From NCBI GenBank assembly GCA_030710605.1, contig CP092884.1:23851483-23915482 (forward strand): 64,000 bases of DNA, read 5' to 3'. Shown one piece after another: positions 53,424 to 63,484 of the stretch. A program made the translations under genes and the position numbers. Under the pieces are notes generated by a model that saw nothing but the letters and a program-made list of their open reading frames with translations, was not told where the DNA came from and did no database searches. Numbering within the stretch: the stretch's first letter is position 1; every line of letters starts with the position of its first letter. The stretch is from Cordylochernes scorpioides. Lineage: Eukaryota > Arthropoda > Arachnida > Pseudoscorpiones > Chernetidae.

Positions 53424-53703
53424 TCTCTATATATAAAATATCGTTTCTCGGCCTTTTGGCTAAGATCATGTAGTATATCTCTATATATTTTTATTTATGT
53501 ATATATTTTTAAAAATCTATTCAGTAGAGAGTGGATATGTTTGCTCGAAAAATATATTTCATATATTATATAAATATATGACATAACGAATATAATTATC
53601 ATTGTTATATTCTGTGTGTTCCCGAATATTATTATCAATAATTTTCGTTAGGCAAACTTTCACTCGGATAAAACCCGGGCGAAGCCGGGTACACATCCGC
53701 TAG
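53424..53703 (+). mobile_element. Hel-U2, short Helitron with U2 snRNA 5' end
   Basis: 280 bp. Starts TCTCTATATATAAAAT after an A and ends with hairpin CCCGGGCGAAGCCGGG, then TACACATCCGCTAG before T. These are Helitron ends (5' TC, 3' CTRR, A|T insertion). About 16 bases from the start lies a 41-base match to U2 snRNA. A second copy, interrupted by a foldback, is at 56795-57514. Mobilisation would need an autonomous Helitron. Confidence 0.72.
53440..53480 (+). pseudogene. U2 snRNA 5' fragment
   Basis: ATCGTTTCTCGGCCTTTTGG then CTAAGATCATGTAGTATATC corresponds to the first 40 or so nucleotides of U2 (stem-loop I and the branch-site recognition region), with few differences. The GUAGUA branch-pairing motif is present. 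Sm site and later stems are absent, so it is not a functional snRNA. Confidence 0.88.
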
Positions 53704-53715
53704 TATATATATATA

Positions 53716-55000
53716 CCAGGTCTATTAGTATGAAACGCGAAAATGGGCGCCAGAGGCCGCTGTGCAACTTTATTTGAGCCGACGGTGGCGCTGTTGTATG
53801 CGTTTTGTTCTTTGACTCACGTGGCATCAGCATGCGTGCAGTTTTCGAAAAATTCAAATCGTGAAAAATTTCTGGAGCCCGTGGAAAATGGCGATTTCCG
53901 AGCCAAAAAGTGCCCATTTGCGGGAAGTTTTGTTGTTCGCCTTCAACTGGAAGAAAAGTGCCACTGAAGCCCACCGAATGCTCGAAGAAGTTTACAGCGG
54001 CCACGCTCTGAACAAATCGCAGTGTTACAGGTGGTTTAAAAAATTCCAAAGTGGCGATTTTGAACTTGATAATGAACCACATGGAAAACCGCCCCAAAAG
54101 TTCGAGGACGCTGAACTGCAAGCTTTGTTGGATGAGGACAGTACCCAAATGCAGGAGCAACTCGCAAAACAGCTCCAGGTGTCTCAAGGTGCTGTTTCTC
54201 TACGTTTAAACAGCCTCGGAATGACCCAAAAGCTTTCCAGATGGGTCCCCCACGAGTTGAGCGAAAGGCAGCAATAACGGCGTCTGGTAACCTGCGAAGG
54301 GCTGCTCGCCAGGCATGAAAAGAAGTCATTTTTGCACCGAATCTAACTTATGATGAGAAATGGATCCACTTCAGCAATCCTACGCGCCAAAAGTCGTGGG
54401 GCCTGCCCGGCCAATTTCCAAAACAGACGCCTAGGCCCAATCGCTTCGGAAAAAAGGCAATGCTTTGCATATGGTGGGACCAGACCGGCGTAGTATATTT
54501 CGAGCTCCTTAAACCTGGCAAAATGGTCAATACTAGTCGCTACGAACAACAAATGCACAGTTTGAGAGAGGCGTTGAATGAAAAAAGATCGGAATGGCGT
54601 GAAAAGCACAACAACCTGATACTGCAGCATGACAACGCTCCAGCCCACAACGCTACGGTGGTCAAAAACACCATAAAAGACTTGGCCTGGGAACTCTTAC
54701 CCCACCCGCCGTACTCACCAGACTTAGCACCGTCGAACTACCACCTTTTCACATCTTTAGGACACGCCCTAAAAAACCAGGAATTTTCGAACTCAGACAT
54801 ACTCCGAAAATGACTTGTTGACTGGTTCGAATCAAAAGGAATAGAAATTTTCAGACAAGGAATTCGAAAATTGCCTGAAAAGTGGTCCGAGTGTATAGCT
54901 AATCAGGGCAGTTACTTTGAATAAAAAATATTTTGTTGTATGGAATTGGTGAACTTTTGAATTCACTGAAAATTTTCGCGTTTCATACTAATATACCTGG
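53716..55000 (+). mobile_element. mariner transposon MAR-3
   Basis: 1285 bp between TA sites. Terminal repeats of about 29 bp begin CCAGGTCTATTAGTATGAAA and its near inverse. It inserted in the TA run between two adjacent Helitrons. The transposase is degraded. Confidence 0.93.
53876..54924 (+). pseudogene. mariner transposase, frameshifted, third D changed
   Basis: The 5' frame (to 54276) encodes NWKKSATEAHRMLEEVYSGH and QCYRWFKKFQSGDFELDNEP, the N-terminal HTH of mariner, and QLQVSQGAVSLRLNSLGM, the second HTH. After frame breaks near 54280-54460, the frame 54460-54813 gives MLCIWWDQTGVVYFELLKPG and LILQHDNAPAHNATVVKNTI (second D), then YSPDLAPSNYHLF, where the third catalytic Asp is Asn at the expected 34-residue spacing. 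A TGA near 54811 interrupts; the rest (WFESKGIEIFRQGIRKLPEK) runs to about 54924. The first D lies in the region with frame breaks. Catalysis would fail even with the frame repaired. Confidence 0.92.
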
Positions 55001-55004
55001 TATA

Positions 55005-55470
55005 TCTATATTAATAAAATGCAAATTTCATAAGTGGTGTTCGCTAAAAACTTTCGTTACAATGCATCAATTTCGAACAAATTTTCAACATTTATGTAAA
55101 ACGAGATGGAGCAGGTTTTGCTTAACATCAAAATATGTTTCCTAACTTTAACATGCGTAACTTCGCTGTTATCGATTAAATACAAAAAAAAATCAACAGA
55201 GTTAATTTTATTTATATATAAATACAAAATTAAATTTCAACAGAGTTAATATTTTTACATACTAGCTAATAATCTCAATCTAAAAAATATTCATATTGTT
55301 TTAACATGTTTCTAATTTCGCCTTACAAATATACAAATTTATAGTGACCAACATATGCAAATTTTATCTTTTAATATTCTGTGTGTTCCCGAATATTATT
55401 ATCAATAATATTCGTTAGGCAAACTTTCACTCGGATGAAACCCGGGCGAAGCCGGGTACACATCCGCTAG
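55005..55470 (+). mobile_element. Non-autonomous Helitron
   Basis: Starts TCTATATTAATAAAATGC after A and ends with hairpin CCCGGGCGAAGCCGGG and TACACATCCGCTAG before T. 466 bp with no ORF. The last 95 bases match the 3' end of Hel-U2. Without MAR-3 it would lie directly behind the Hel-U2 copy. Confidence 0.75.
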
Positions 55471-55820
55471 TATATATATATATATATATATGTTATGAAT
55501 ATTTTGTTTTGTTTTTGAAAAAGATAGAGAATTGAAGGTACAGTCGTGAGAACAGGAAAGATAATTATTTACTCATCAAGTAGTTTTTAATTTGAATTAC
55601 CTGAAGAAAATTACACATAAAATTATTTTTCACAGTAATATAGAATTTATAAAATGAATTATATATTCGTGATTTAAAAAAAAAAGGTAGGTTACCTATA
55701 CATATTTACAACAATAATCAAAAAGTATTCTAAATCTATGGTCAAATATGAAAGAATAGTCAATGATGAAAACAAAATACATGTTTTAGAAAATAAAATA
55801 TTCGCATTTTATATTATATA
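55471..55820. other. Unassigned AT-rich sequence
   Basis: Begins with a TA microsatellite. No recognisable feature otherwise. Confidence 0.4.
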
Positions 55821-56470
55821 TCTTTATGTCTATAAAAATGAAATCCAAAATCGATGTTTGTTATCGCGTTGCGCAAAATCTACAGAATCAATCATTATGA
55901 AATTTCGCATGTAGGTAGCTGAAGATTTCCTTTAACATATAGGCTATTCAAAAAACTAAAAAGGTTAATGTGCTTTTTTTAAAAATGTAAAACCAAAAAG
56001 CGTTAGTGCCAGCCTTTTACCGCTTGGCGCCGCACTGGTCGCGACGATAAATGAATTTGATTGGTTGATAATTTTACACGTAGTTTGTTAGTATGTTTAC
56101 ATGATAAATGTTTTTAAAAGGTAAGATTATCCAACCGCCGTGAAACTTTAGGAAGTTATTTACCATACTACTGCGAAGGTTTCTGGTTAGAAATTTGATT
56201 TGAAATAAATATTCGTTGCAATTTTATTTACAGTTATTTACAAATGTTCGTTTGTGGCAAACGACCTTCAAATTACCGAGTGGACCAATTATTATTAATT
56301 TTATTAAACTTATCGATTATTTTTCAAGGGACCAGGGGAAAAAATCAAATTATAGAGAGTATAGACAAGTATAGATTCAGTAGGGATTGGATGTTTGCTA
56401 GAATCGTTTAACAAATGTTCGTTAGACAAACATTAACTCAGGTAAAAACCAGGCGAAGCCGGGAACATAT
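55821..56470 (+). mobile_element. Helitron-like non-autonomous element
   Basis: 5' region TCTTTATGTCTATAAAAATG, then GTTTGTTATCGCGTTGCGCA and TTTCGCATGTAGGTAGCTGA. The interior matches 51779-52160. The 3' hairpin region is CCAGGCGAAGCCGGGAACAT, without a clear CTAG. Confidence 0.58.
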
Positions 56471-56794
56471 ATATGTTTGTGGTATATATATGTTTATCGG
56501 CTATGTCTCGCTGAAATTTGAACAGGACAGAGACTTAAATCTTGAAGAGTCTTTTGTCGCACTTTTAACCAAAAAAAAATATAATTTACCAAGTACTGAG
56601 CAACAATATTTTTTTAGTCAGAAATGATGATGACAATATTGCTGCATCATGCTTGATTGACATAAACAAAATTCTTTAGGGGAATATTCACTGAAGCAGA
56701 CCACGGGCGAAGCCAGATAATAATTTTAGTAGGCAGGAACAAAATTCTACCAGCGAAACATTCACTCGAGCAGAAGACACACGAAGCCAGTTCA
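56471..56794 (+). repeat. Helitron-derived block (copy of 53100-53423)
   Basis: GTTTATCGGCTATGTCTCGC, GAACAGGACAGAGACTTAAA, TCAGAAATGATGATGACAAT and ACCACGGGCGAAGCCAG repeat the earlier block in the same order. Confidence 0.62.
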
Positions 56795-56810
56795 TCTCTA
56801 TATATAAAAT

Positions 56811-56850
56811 ATCGTTTATCGGCCTTTTGGCTAAGATCATGTATTATATC
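56811..56850 (+). pseudogene. U2 snRNA 5' fragment, second copy
   Basis: ATCGTTTATCGGCCTTTTGG then CTAAGATCATGTATTATATC: the same segment of U2 nucleotides 1 to about 40 as at 53440, with two further substitutions. Confidence 0.85.
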
Positions 56851-56868
56851 TCTATATATATATATATT

Positions 56869-57220
56869 AAAAAGGCATCTCCTGACCACGAGCACATATG
56901 ATTTTTAGATGGCAGAGCGCCATCTAATGGAGCAAAAACAAACTAAACGTTTATTTAGCTTGCTCCGTGATATTTGGCCAACCCAATTTCTTGATTTATC
57001 AAGAAATGCCATCCACGAACGCGTTTCGCGCTGTTGGCGCTCGTCAGCGTGGAGAAGGCTGTAACCGTTCGTGGATGGCATTTCTTGATAAATCAAGAAA
57101 TTGGGTTGGCCAAATATCACGGAGCAAGCTAAATAAACGTTTAGTTTATTTTTGCTCCACTAGATGGCGCTCTGCCATCTAAAAAGCACATGTGCTCGTG
57201 GTCAGGAGATGCCTTTTTTA
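56869..57220. repeat. Rep-E full foldback element
   Basis: Arms 56869-57021 and 57066-57220 are almost perfect inverted copies of about 154 bp around a 44-bp loop that contains GCGTTTCGCGCTGTTGGCGC. The ends are AAAAAGGCATCTCC and its inverse. Half-elements of the same family lie at 3905 and 26001. It contains no gene, and 70-codon open frames inside mirror each other. It has the structure of a MITE or foldback transposon. Confidence 0.85.
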
Positions 57221-57271
57221 TTTTTAATATCAACACCTGACCCACTTATCTTTTATTTTTTTCTATTGTTT

Positions 57272-57300
<29 letters not shown>
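57221..57300. other. Rep-E/Rep-F-type tail and TA microsatellite
   Basis: AATATCAACACCTGACCCAC is also present after the Rep-E half at 26150. It is followed by T-rich sequence and a TA run. Confidence 0.5.
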
Positions 57301-57307
<7 letters not shown>

Positions 57308-57514
57308 TTTTAAAAATCTACTCAGTAGAGAGAGTGGATATGTTTGCTCGAAAAATACATTTTATATATTATATAAATATACAATGTTACGAATATTATT
57401 ATCATTATTATCATAATATTCTGCGTGTTCCGGAATATATTTTTATCAATAATATTCGTTAGGCAAACTTTCACTCGGATAAAACCCAGGCGAAGCCGGG
57501 TACACAACCGCTAG

Positions 57515-57787
57515 TTATATATATATATATTGAATCCAGATAGTTTTAATTTTAAAACTGTTAAAAGTGGCATTTCTAGAATATTTCAATGAGTGTAATA
57601 CTCTGTTGTTATTTATATATTGTTATAGTATTGTCTGATAATTTGCATCTCTGCCTATATATCGCAGCTTTGTTTGATTTGTTGATTGTTGGTTAGCGGT
57701 TATTGGATAGGTCAGGCCGCTGATATACGAGAGCTGCTAATGTGAGAAAGGTTACTACTTTTGAGGGTTATCACAAAATATATATAT
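57515..57787. other. Unassigned AT-rich sequence
   Basis: No recognisable feature. It ends in a TA run that supplied the gypsy target site. Confidence 0.4.
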
Positions 57788-57791
57788 ATAT

Positions 57792-58105
57792 TGCCACGTT
57801 TTTATTTTTAAAACGCTAATTTTAGTTTAGTAAAACTTTATTTTTAAAGTTTATTATTTTAAAAGTGAAATGTTTGTTAATGAAATAGACATTTTGCCTA
57901 AACTCATTTATTGCCGCTTTCTTTTACAAGCCATTTGTTTATGTGTATTTTTACATATCGTTTTTATTGAGTTTTTACTAATTTAGTATGTACATCATTG
58001 ACTTTTAATGAATGGAAAATAAAAATGAAAATAAACATATGAAAAATTAAAATAACATTTTAAAGGAAATTATGTACAATTAAAAATTGTTTTTGTAACG
58101 TCTCA
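57792..58105 (-). repeat. gypsy 3' LTR
   Basis: 314 bp. On the minus strand it begins TGAGACGTTACAAAAAC and ends AACGTGGCA. Same length and apparent sequence as 61800-62113. Confidence 0.95.
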
Positions 58106-58125
58106 TATTCCCCTTCTTGAAGCAT

Positions 58126-60619
58126 TTATTCTCGGGTAATAAATGGTCGAAGTTGAGATATGTGAACGCGTCTTGCTTGCTTTTGGTCTTTCAGAGAGAT
58201 ATCGTAGGTTACATCAGATATCTTTTTTTTGAATGACAAATGGTCCTTCATATTTTGGTGATGTCTTGATGAGACGAGGGTCATTGAAGGCAATTTTTCT
58301 TATGACTAAGTCTCCTTCTTTAAAGACATACTTGGGGTGATGGCTATCGTGTTTAATCTTCCACTTACTTCTAATTTGTTCTGTCCGCAGGCTAGCTTTC
58401 TTCCTGGCTTCTTCAATTGTAATTGGAGTTTGGTCGGCAAATTCGGGTACATTACCGATTCCATACATTAAGAAAAGCGGTGAAAAACCAGTCACGTCAT
58501 GTGGTGTGGAATTATAATTTTTGACAACTTGCGGTAACAATGTGCTCCATTTACATCTAGGTTTCTCTAGAACAGCTATTCTCAGTTTTGTCATTATCGT
58601 ATCATTTAATTTCTCACAAATGCCATTGCACTGAGGATGATAAGGCGAAGTATATGTGTGTTTAATTCCTTGTAAAGAAAGAAATTTGTTGAACTCTTTT
58701 GATATAAAGTTTTTGCCATTATCTGTTAAGATAGTATTGATCGAATTAACAGATTTGATTATCTTATCAAGACATTGAGTGACAGCTTGAGCAGTATTTG
58801 TTATTGTGGGATATGCCCATAGATAACGAGTTGCGTGATCAACAAAAACTTGAATGAATTTATGCTTTGTGTTAGCTGCTGCTGTTCCCAGTACAATAGT
58901 GTCACAACCGATCATTTGTAATGGTTGGATATTTGACGTTGGAGTGATCATTTCTCCTAAAGTTGGTTCATGTCTGACCTTCACTAGTTGACAAGATTTA
59001 CAAGATCGAACATAATTCTTGATATCAGTTGTTATTCCTTTCCACCAATAACATTGAGTTATAAGTTTGCATGTTTTGGTTATTGATGGGTGACTCAATG
59101 AATCGTGATATTCTTCCAATATTTTTTTGGTAAGCGAGTTTGGGACAACTGCTTTAAAAACTCCTTTTTGTTTGATCATTACCACACCGTCGTGAGTGTG
59201 GGAATTTTTCAAGAAACTCAAATCTGAATTTTGTTGGTGTTCTTGAAGTTCTTGAGTTGCAATGTTAACAACTGGGAGTCTTGATAAGGCGTCAACATGA
59301 GTTTGTTGCTTTCCAGAACGATGAACGATGTTACATGATTTCGAGGATAAACTAAGAATCCATCTAAAATACTTAGGTTTCGGTTTCATCATGGTGAAAA
59401 GCCATTGGAGCGCCGCATGATCAGTGATGATTTCAAATGGTTGGTTTTCTATGTACACATGAAAGTGATCAGTTGCTTGTATCACGGCTAGGCATTCCAT
59501 CTCATAAGCAGAATAATTCTCTTGGTGTGGTTGCAGTGTTTTGGAGTGATAAGCAATTACATGTTCCTCATTGTCTGGACCAATTTGTGTTAGGATTGCT
59601 CCAATTCCATATTTGGAGGCATCTGTATAAACTTTAGAGGGGTAGTCCGGGTTGTAAATAGCAAGGACAGGTTTTGTAGATAGTGCCATTTTAAGTTTAG
59701 CGAACGACTCCTCTACCTCCTCATTCCAGATGAAGGGCTGATTCTTCCGAGTGAGTCGAACCAAGGGGAATGAAATTTTAGAAAAGTCCTTCACAAATTT
59801 TCTGTAATAATTTGCCAATCCCATGAACTGACGAACTTTCTTTACAGTATCAGGTCTTGGAAAGTCTTGAATAGATTTTACTTTTCCTGGATCAGGTTTT
59901 AATTGATTGTGACTGATGATATGTCCGAGGTATTTTACTTCAGTTCTTCCAAAAATACATTTCGACAATTTTAATTTCATGTTGTACTGTCTTAATTTGT
60001 CAAAAACTTTACTAAGAAGCTCTATGTGCTCTTGCCATGTTTTCGTGTACACCAATATGTCATCTTGGAAAGAGCAAGTTCCTTTCCATAATAATTCACC
60101 TAGAATATGTTGGATTATCCTTTGAAACGTTGAAGCAGCATTTTTTAAACCAAAGGGCATCACTAAAAACTCATAATGACCATCGTTTGTGACGAATGCA
60201 GTTTTTTGAATAGATTGCGGGTCCATTTCGATCTGCCAATAACCCCATGCAACATCAAGGGTAGAGAAGAATCTGGATCCATGCAATCGATCAAACATGT
60301 CCTGTATGTGAGGTAGGGGTTGCCTGTCATCCAGTGTGATCTCATTAAGACGTCTGTAATCAATGCACATCCTTTTATTTCCATCCTTCTTGGGAACCAT
60401 AACAACAGGAAATGCCCAAGGAGAATCTGAAATTCTTATTAACTTGTGTTCGAGAAGTTCTTTAACTTGTTCAGCTATCTCTTCATACTCTTTTAGAGGA
60501 CGACGATAGGGTCTAAGAGAAATTGGTTGTTCACTTTTCGTGATGATCTTATGTTGTATAGCTACTTTTCCCAAATCAATAGCATGCTGAGAAAATACAT
60601 TCCTATTGTGTTCAAGTAA
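58126..60619 (-). CDS. gypsy pol: reverse transcriptase, RNase H, integrase
   Basis: Open from 60619 to the stop at 58214, about 800 codons. The first in-frame Met is at 60574. Counting from that Met: RT about 20-200 with FSTLDVAWGYWQIEM and the catalytic box FQDD at 169-172 (F/Y-x-D-D); RNase H from about 310 with KVYTDASKYGIGAIL and TDHAALQWL; integrase zinc module with HDSLSHPS and SCKSC; integrase core with MIGCDTIVLG, ILTDNGKNF and GICEKLNDT for the D,D,E triad; and a GPF module, KYEGPFVIQ. It copies element RNA to DNA in cytoplasmic particles and inserts it in the nucleus. Gag lies one frame away, with the change at an A8 run (60620-60627). A second A8 run (58223-58230) causes the stop at 58214; the family C-terminal tail is readable in the next frame to 58126. 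Confidence 0.95.
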
Positions 60620-61763
60620 TTTTTTTTAATTCATGTTCTCTTATCTCTTCTAGATGATTTACAAGAATTGGATTTTGTAATCCATCAAATTTGGTGTAAA
60701 TTGTTTTGTCTCTGACATCTATTAAAAGATTAAAAAGAGATGCAACATCTAATCCGATCAAGAGTGGATATTTAAAGTTCTTCATTACATGGAGAGTTAC
60801 AGGTTTAATTAGTTTATCTATTCTTACCTTGGTCTGAAGGCTTCCACATGTCCTGGTAACACCATCCGCTTGGCTGATGTGAATGTCTGAATTTGGTTGA
60901 GGTTGAAGACGGGTTCGCTTGAACAATCGCCAATTGATTATTGATACTGTTGCTCCAGTATCCACAAATGCTTGCGCAGGAATTCCATTTACTTCAACAC
61001 TTATGTTGATAAGCTTGAAAGCTCCTTGTGTAGGGGTATTTGTCAAAGTACTTACATTCAACAATTCCGGGGCTCCGCATACTTGTTTCACTGAAGTGTT
61101 TTGATTAGGCCTATCCTTTTTATAATTAGGATCATATTCCTCACAATCTGTGACCCAATGTTTAATTTTTATTCCCTTTTTCGAACATATTGGACACCAG
61201 AATGGGCAAACATTTTTTCTATTATCATTATTTTTTGTCGCGAGATGTATTTTGTTTTTAGGCTTAAACTGAATTGAAGCCCTATTTTGTTCAATTGAAG
61301 CTGCGATATGGAACCATTTCGTGGTGTCAGTTGGCTGTGCAGCCACAATTAAATCTTTCCAATCATTTGGAAGTCCGTCTGTTAATAAATTAATTTTTTC
61401 CTCCTTCGTTAGATGGGTTTGATTTAACAGGCGAATTTTATCTTGAAAATAATTTTCTATTAATTCTTCTCGTTTTAATCTTCGATGTGATGCTGAGACA
61501 ATTGGATTTGCGTTATATGAACCAAATCTTTGAATCAACTTTTCCTTTACAACTTCCCAACTTTTTATTGCAGGATTTGAAATAATCTCGTCTGCATACC
61601 ATTCAAGTGCTGAATCTGTCAAGTAGTACATAAGATTTTTGATTTTTTCATCTTCTTTTAAAGAATTATTTTCAAAATCATATAATTTGATCCATGACTC
61701 AGGCCTAATTGCCGACTTCGAGCCGTTGAACTTTTGCAACCGGTTGTTTGGATTTTCCGCCAT
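60612..61763 (-). CDS. gypsy gag with aspartic protease
   Basis: About 383 codons from the ATG at 61763 (MAENPNNRLQKFNGSKS); the open frame extends a little upstream into the LTR without an ATG. The N-terminal half is a retrotransposon Gag capsid region (ESWIKLYDFENNSLKEDEK, YLTDSALEWYADEI, KEKLIQRFGSYNANPI). Then comes a Cys/His cluster CPICSKKGIKIKHWVTDC, spaced C-x2-C-x8-H-x4-C, longer than the usual CCHC knuckle. The protease follows with FVDTGATVSIINW (catalytic D-T-G) and LLIGLDVASLFN. The frame stops at 60612 next to the A8 run where the pol frame begins. Confidence 0.93.
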   Translation of the reverse strand: MAENPNNRLQKFNGSKSAIRPESWIKLYDFENNSLKEDEKIKNLMYYLTDSALEWYADEIISNPAIKSWEVVKEKLIQRFGSYNANPIVSASHRRLKREELIENYFQDKIRLLNQTHLTKEEKINLLTDGLPNDWKDLIVAAQPTDTTKWFHIAASIEQNRASIQFKPKNKIHLATKNNDNRKNVCPFWCPICSKKGIKIKHWVTDCEEYDPNYKKDRPNQNTSVKQVCGAPELLNVSTLTNTPTQGAFKLINISVEVNGIPAQAFVDTGATVSIINWRLFKRTRLQPQPNSDIHISQADGVTRTCGSLQTKVRIDKLIKPVTLHVMKNFKYPLLIGLDVASLFNLLIDVRDKTIYTKFDGLQNPILVNHLEEIREHELKKIT

Positions 61764-61799
61764 TTTCTTTTTCTTCGTATCCTTTTCGACTGCGCCAAA

Positions 61800-62113
61800 T
61801 GCCACGTTTTTATTTTTAAAACGCTAATTTTAGTTTAGTAAAACTTTATTTTTAAAGTTTATTATTTTAAAAGTGAAATGTTTGTTAATGAAATAGACAT
61901 TTTGCCTAAACTCATTTATTGCCGCTTTCTTTTACAAGCCATTTGTTTATGTGTATTTTTACATATCGTTTTTATTGAGTTTTTACTAATTTAGTATGTA
62001 CATCATTGACTTTTAATGAATGGAAAATAAAAATGAAAATAAACATATGAAAAATTAAAATAACATTTTAAAGGAAATTATGTACAATTAAAAATTGTTT
62101 TTGTAACGTCTCA
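61800..62113 (-). repeat. gypsy 5' LTR
   Basis: 314 bp, TG...CA on the minus strand. Its end adjoins TT and then the primer-binding site TGGCGCAGTCG. Confidence 0.95.
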
Positions 62114-62149
62114 ATATACTAGGGCCTACCGTAGGAGTAACTTAATGCA

Positions 62150-62660
62150 CAGTAAAACGTAAAAATCAAGAGTATAACACTAACAACCAAAAGGAGATAA
62201 AAACAACTCACGATTTGTTAAATAAAATAAAACAGTACTTATCTTTATTGTAGCGTTGGTAGGGATCGGACTCGGGTGATACAGGGATGCGAAGAGAACA
62301 GCCAGACACAGAAAAACCACGTAGAAAAACACTTTAATTGTCTCCACACCAATTCTCCACGCTCTGAGCTCCCTCGCATTTCCTTAGTCCCCTCTTATAT
62401 ACAGACATGGCCACATTCGCCCAATGAGAAGGCGTGAGAGATTGGTTCACTAACAAACGAGGACAACATTCTTCCCGCTAAAAACTGATCAGAAAAATAA
62501 TAACTGAAAATGTTTGTTAATATAATTTGAAAAAAAGGTATCCTTCCAAAGAAAAATAATGAACTAACCTATCTCCTAAACATTCCCATTGTCCCGTAAG
62601 GAAAACCTCCCGCTGTCGGGTGGAAAAAAACTCACGGGAGCCATGTTATAAATATCAAAA
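62150..62660 (-). repeat. Probable LTR of a decayed retrotransposon
   Basis: On the minus strand, GTCTGTATATAAGAGGGG (TATA-like, about 62390-62405) is followed about 150 bases later by CTACAATAAAGATAAG (polyadenylation-like, about 62245-62260). This is the U3-R-U5 order expected of an LTR, downstream of an integrase C-terminus. The partner LTR would lie beyond the window, so the limits are approximate. The young gypsy inserted at its downstream edge. Confidence 0.5.
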
Positions 62661-62663
62661 AAA

Positions 62664-62963
62664 ATATATATATACTAAAGAGAGGAGAAGTAGGCATCCG
62701 GGTTGTTCCATAAAGGTGCCTTCCATCTTGTTCCTCCCAAAAAGAAATTAACCAAAATATTCTCTGCGCAAACTACGTGAGTTACCATGAGGGATTACCA
62801 AGCACACACACATATATAATATTTAATAGGGGACCAATAAGCTCGCATCTGGGACCGGCGAGCATGATAGGTAGAAACTTTGGGAACTGACAGACGCTCA
62901 CTTGATGAGAAACCGAACGATCCAATTCCATTCAGTTCTCTCAAGTCCAAGAGCTAAAACTTC
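62664..62963 (-). other. Non-coding part of the decayed LTR element
   Basis: Between the integrase remnant and the LTR. No frame recognised. It may be the 3' untranslated region and purine tract of the element. Confidence 0.4.
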
Positions 62964-63176
62964 TTAACGGCTGTTTCTAAACGCTTTCATCCTATCGACA
63001 TGTACAACTTTCACATCGTTCATGGTGACCCCTCTTACTCTAAGGTTAACATCGGAGACCCTAGCTTCCGCACGGAAAGGCCCATAGACGTTGGAGAAAA
63101 CTTCAGTCTTAGGAACAGCTAGCATTACCAGATTTCCTCTGTCGAAACTTTTGGTATAAGGTGGCCTAGGATTCAT
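62964..63176 (-). pseudogene. Integrase C-terminal remnant of an LTR retrotransposon
   Basis: 70 codons: SFDRGNLVMLAVPKTEVFS, NVYGPFRAEARVSDVNLRV and VRGVTMNDVKVVHVDRMKAF. This resembles the SH3-like integrase C-terminal domain with GPF/Y module (YGPF) and the VHVDRMK tail of gypsy elements. It sits only about 250 bases from the protease region, so RT, RNase H and the integrase core have been deleted. Confidence 0.6.
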
Positions 63177-63484
63177 AAGCTTTTAGCAGAATTACCTGAC
63201 ATAAACTGTCTGACAGTCACCTTTGCTTTCCGCATCACCCTTAACCGCTCAGCCCAAGTAGGCTTTCTAAAACTATTAACAGACCCAGCGCTACACTCAC
63301 AGTTTATGTTAAACTCAGTAGGTGGCAACTTTACAGCCTCGTTTTCAATGCGTCTCACTGATTTCTCATCTATGGAGCTTGGAACCATTGGTCTATGTGC
63401 ACTGGCAATGCAGCTAAGGTCTACATAATCATGGTCCTCTGGTTTCAAGGAGATCATGTTGCAACGTTCCCGTACAGGAGGCAA
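63173..63484 (-). pseudogene. Linker region of the decayed LTR element
   Basis: 103 codons of the same element, overlapping both neighbours by a few bases in other frames (CNMISLKPEDHDYVDLSCIA, FNINCECSAGSVNSFRKP). No domain recognised. It may be the region between protease and RT, closed up by the internal deletion. Confidence 0.4.

Larger units (their letters stand above)
56795..57514 (+). mobile_element. Hel-U2 second copy, interrupted by a foldback
   Basis: Starts TCTCTATATATAAAAT and ends with AACCCAGGCGAAGCCGGG, then TACACAACCGCTAG before T. The Rep-E foldback (56869-57220) sits between the U2 fragment and the 3' half. Confidence 0.72.
57792..62113 (-). mobile_element. Ty3/gypsy LTR retrotransposon, complete and young
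   Basis: 4322 bp with 314-bp LTRs at both ends that look identical, flanked by ATAT (57788-57791 and 62114-62117). Minus-strand order: LTR, primer-binding site TGGCGCAGTCG (about 61788-61798, matching the tRNA-Ser 3' end), gag-protease, pol (RT, RNase H, integrase), purine tract AAGAAGGGGAA (about 58110), LTR. No envelope gene. Two single-base frame differences, both in runs of eight A, are the only visible damage. Confidence 0.96.

Noticed and set aside
53440-53480. Functional U2 snRNA gene
   Set aside because: Only about 40 nucleotides are present, without the Sm site, later stems or a recognisable promoter.
54036-54648. Minus-strand open frames of 97 and 101 codons
   Set aside because: Antisense to the mariner transposase relic.
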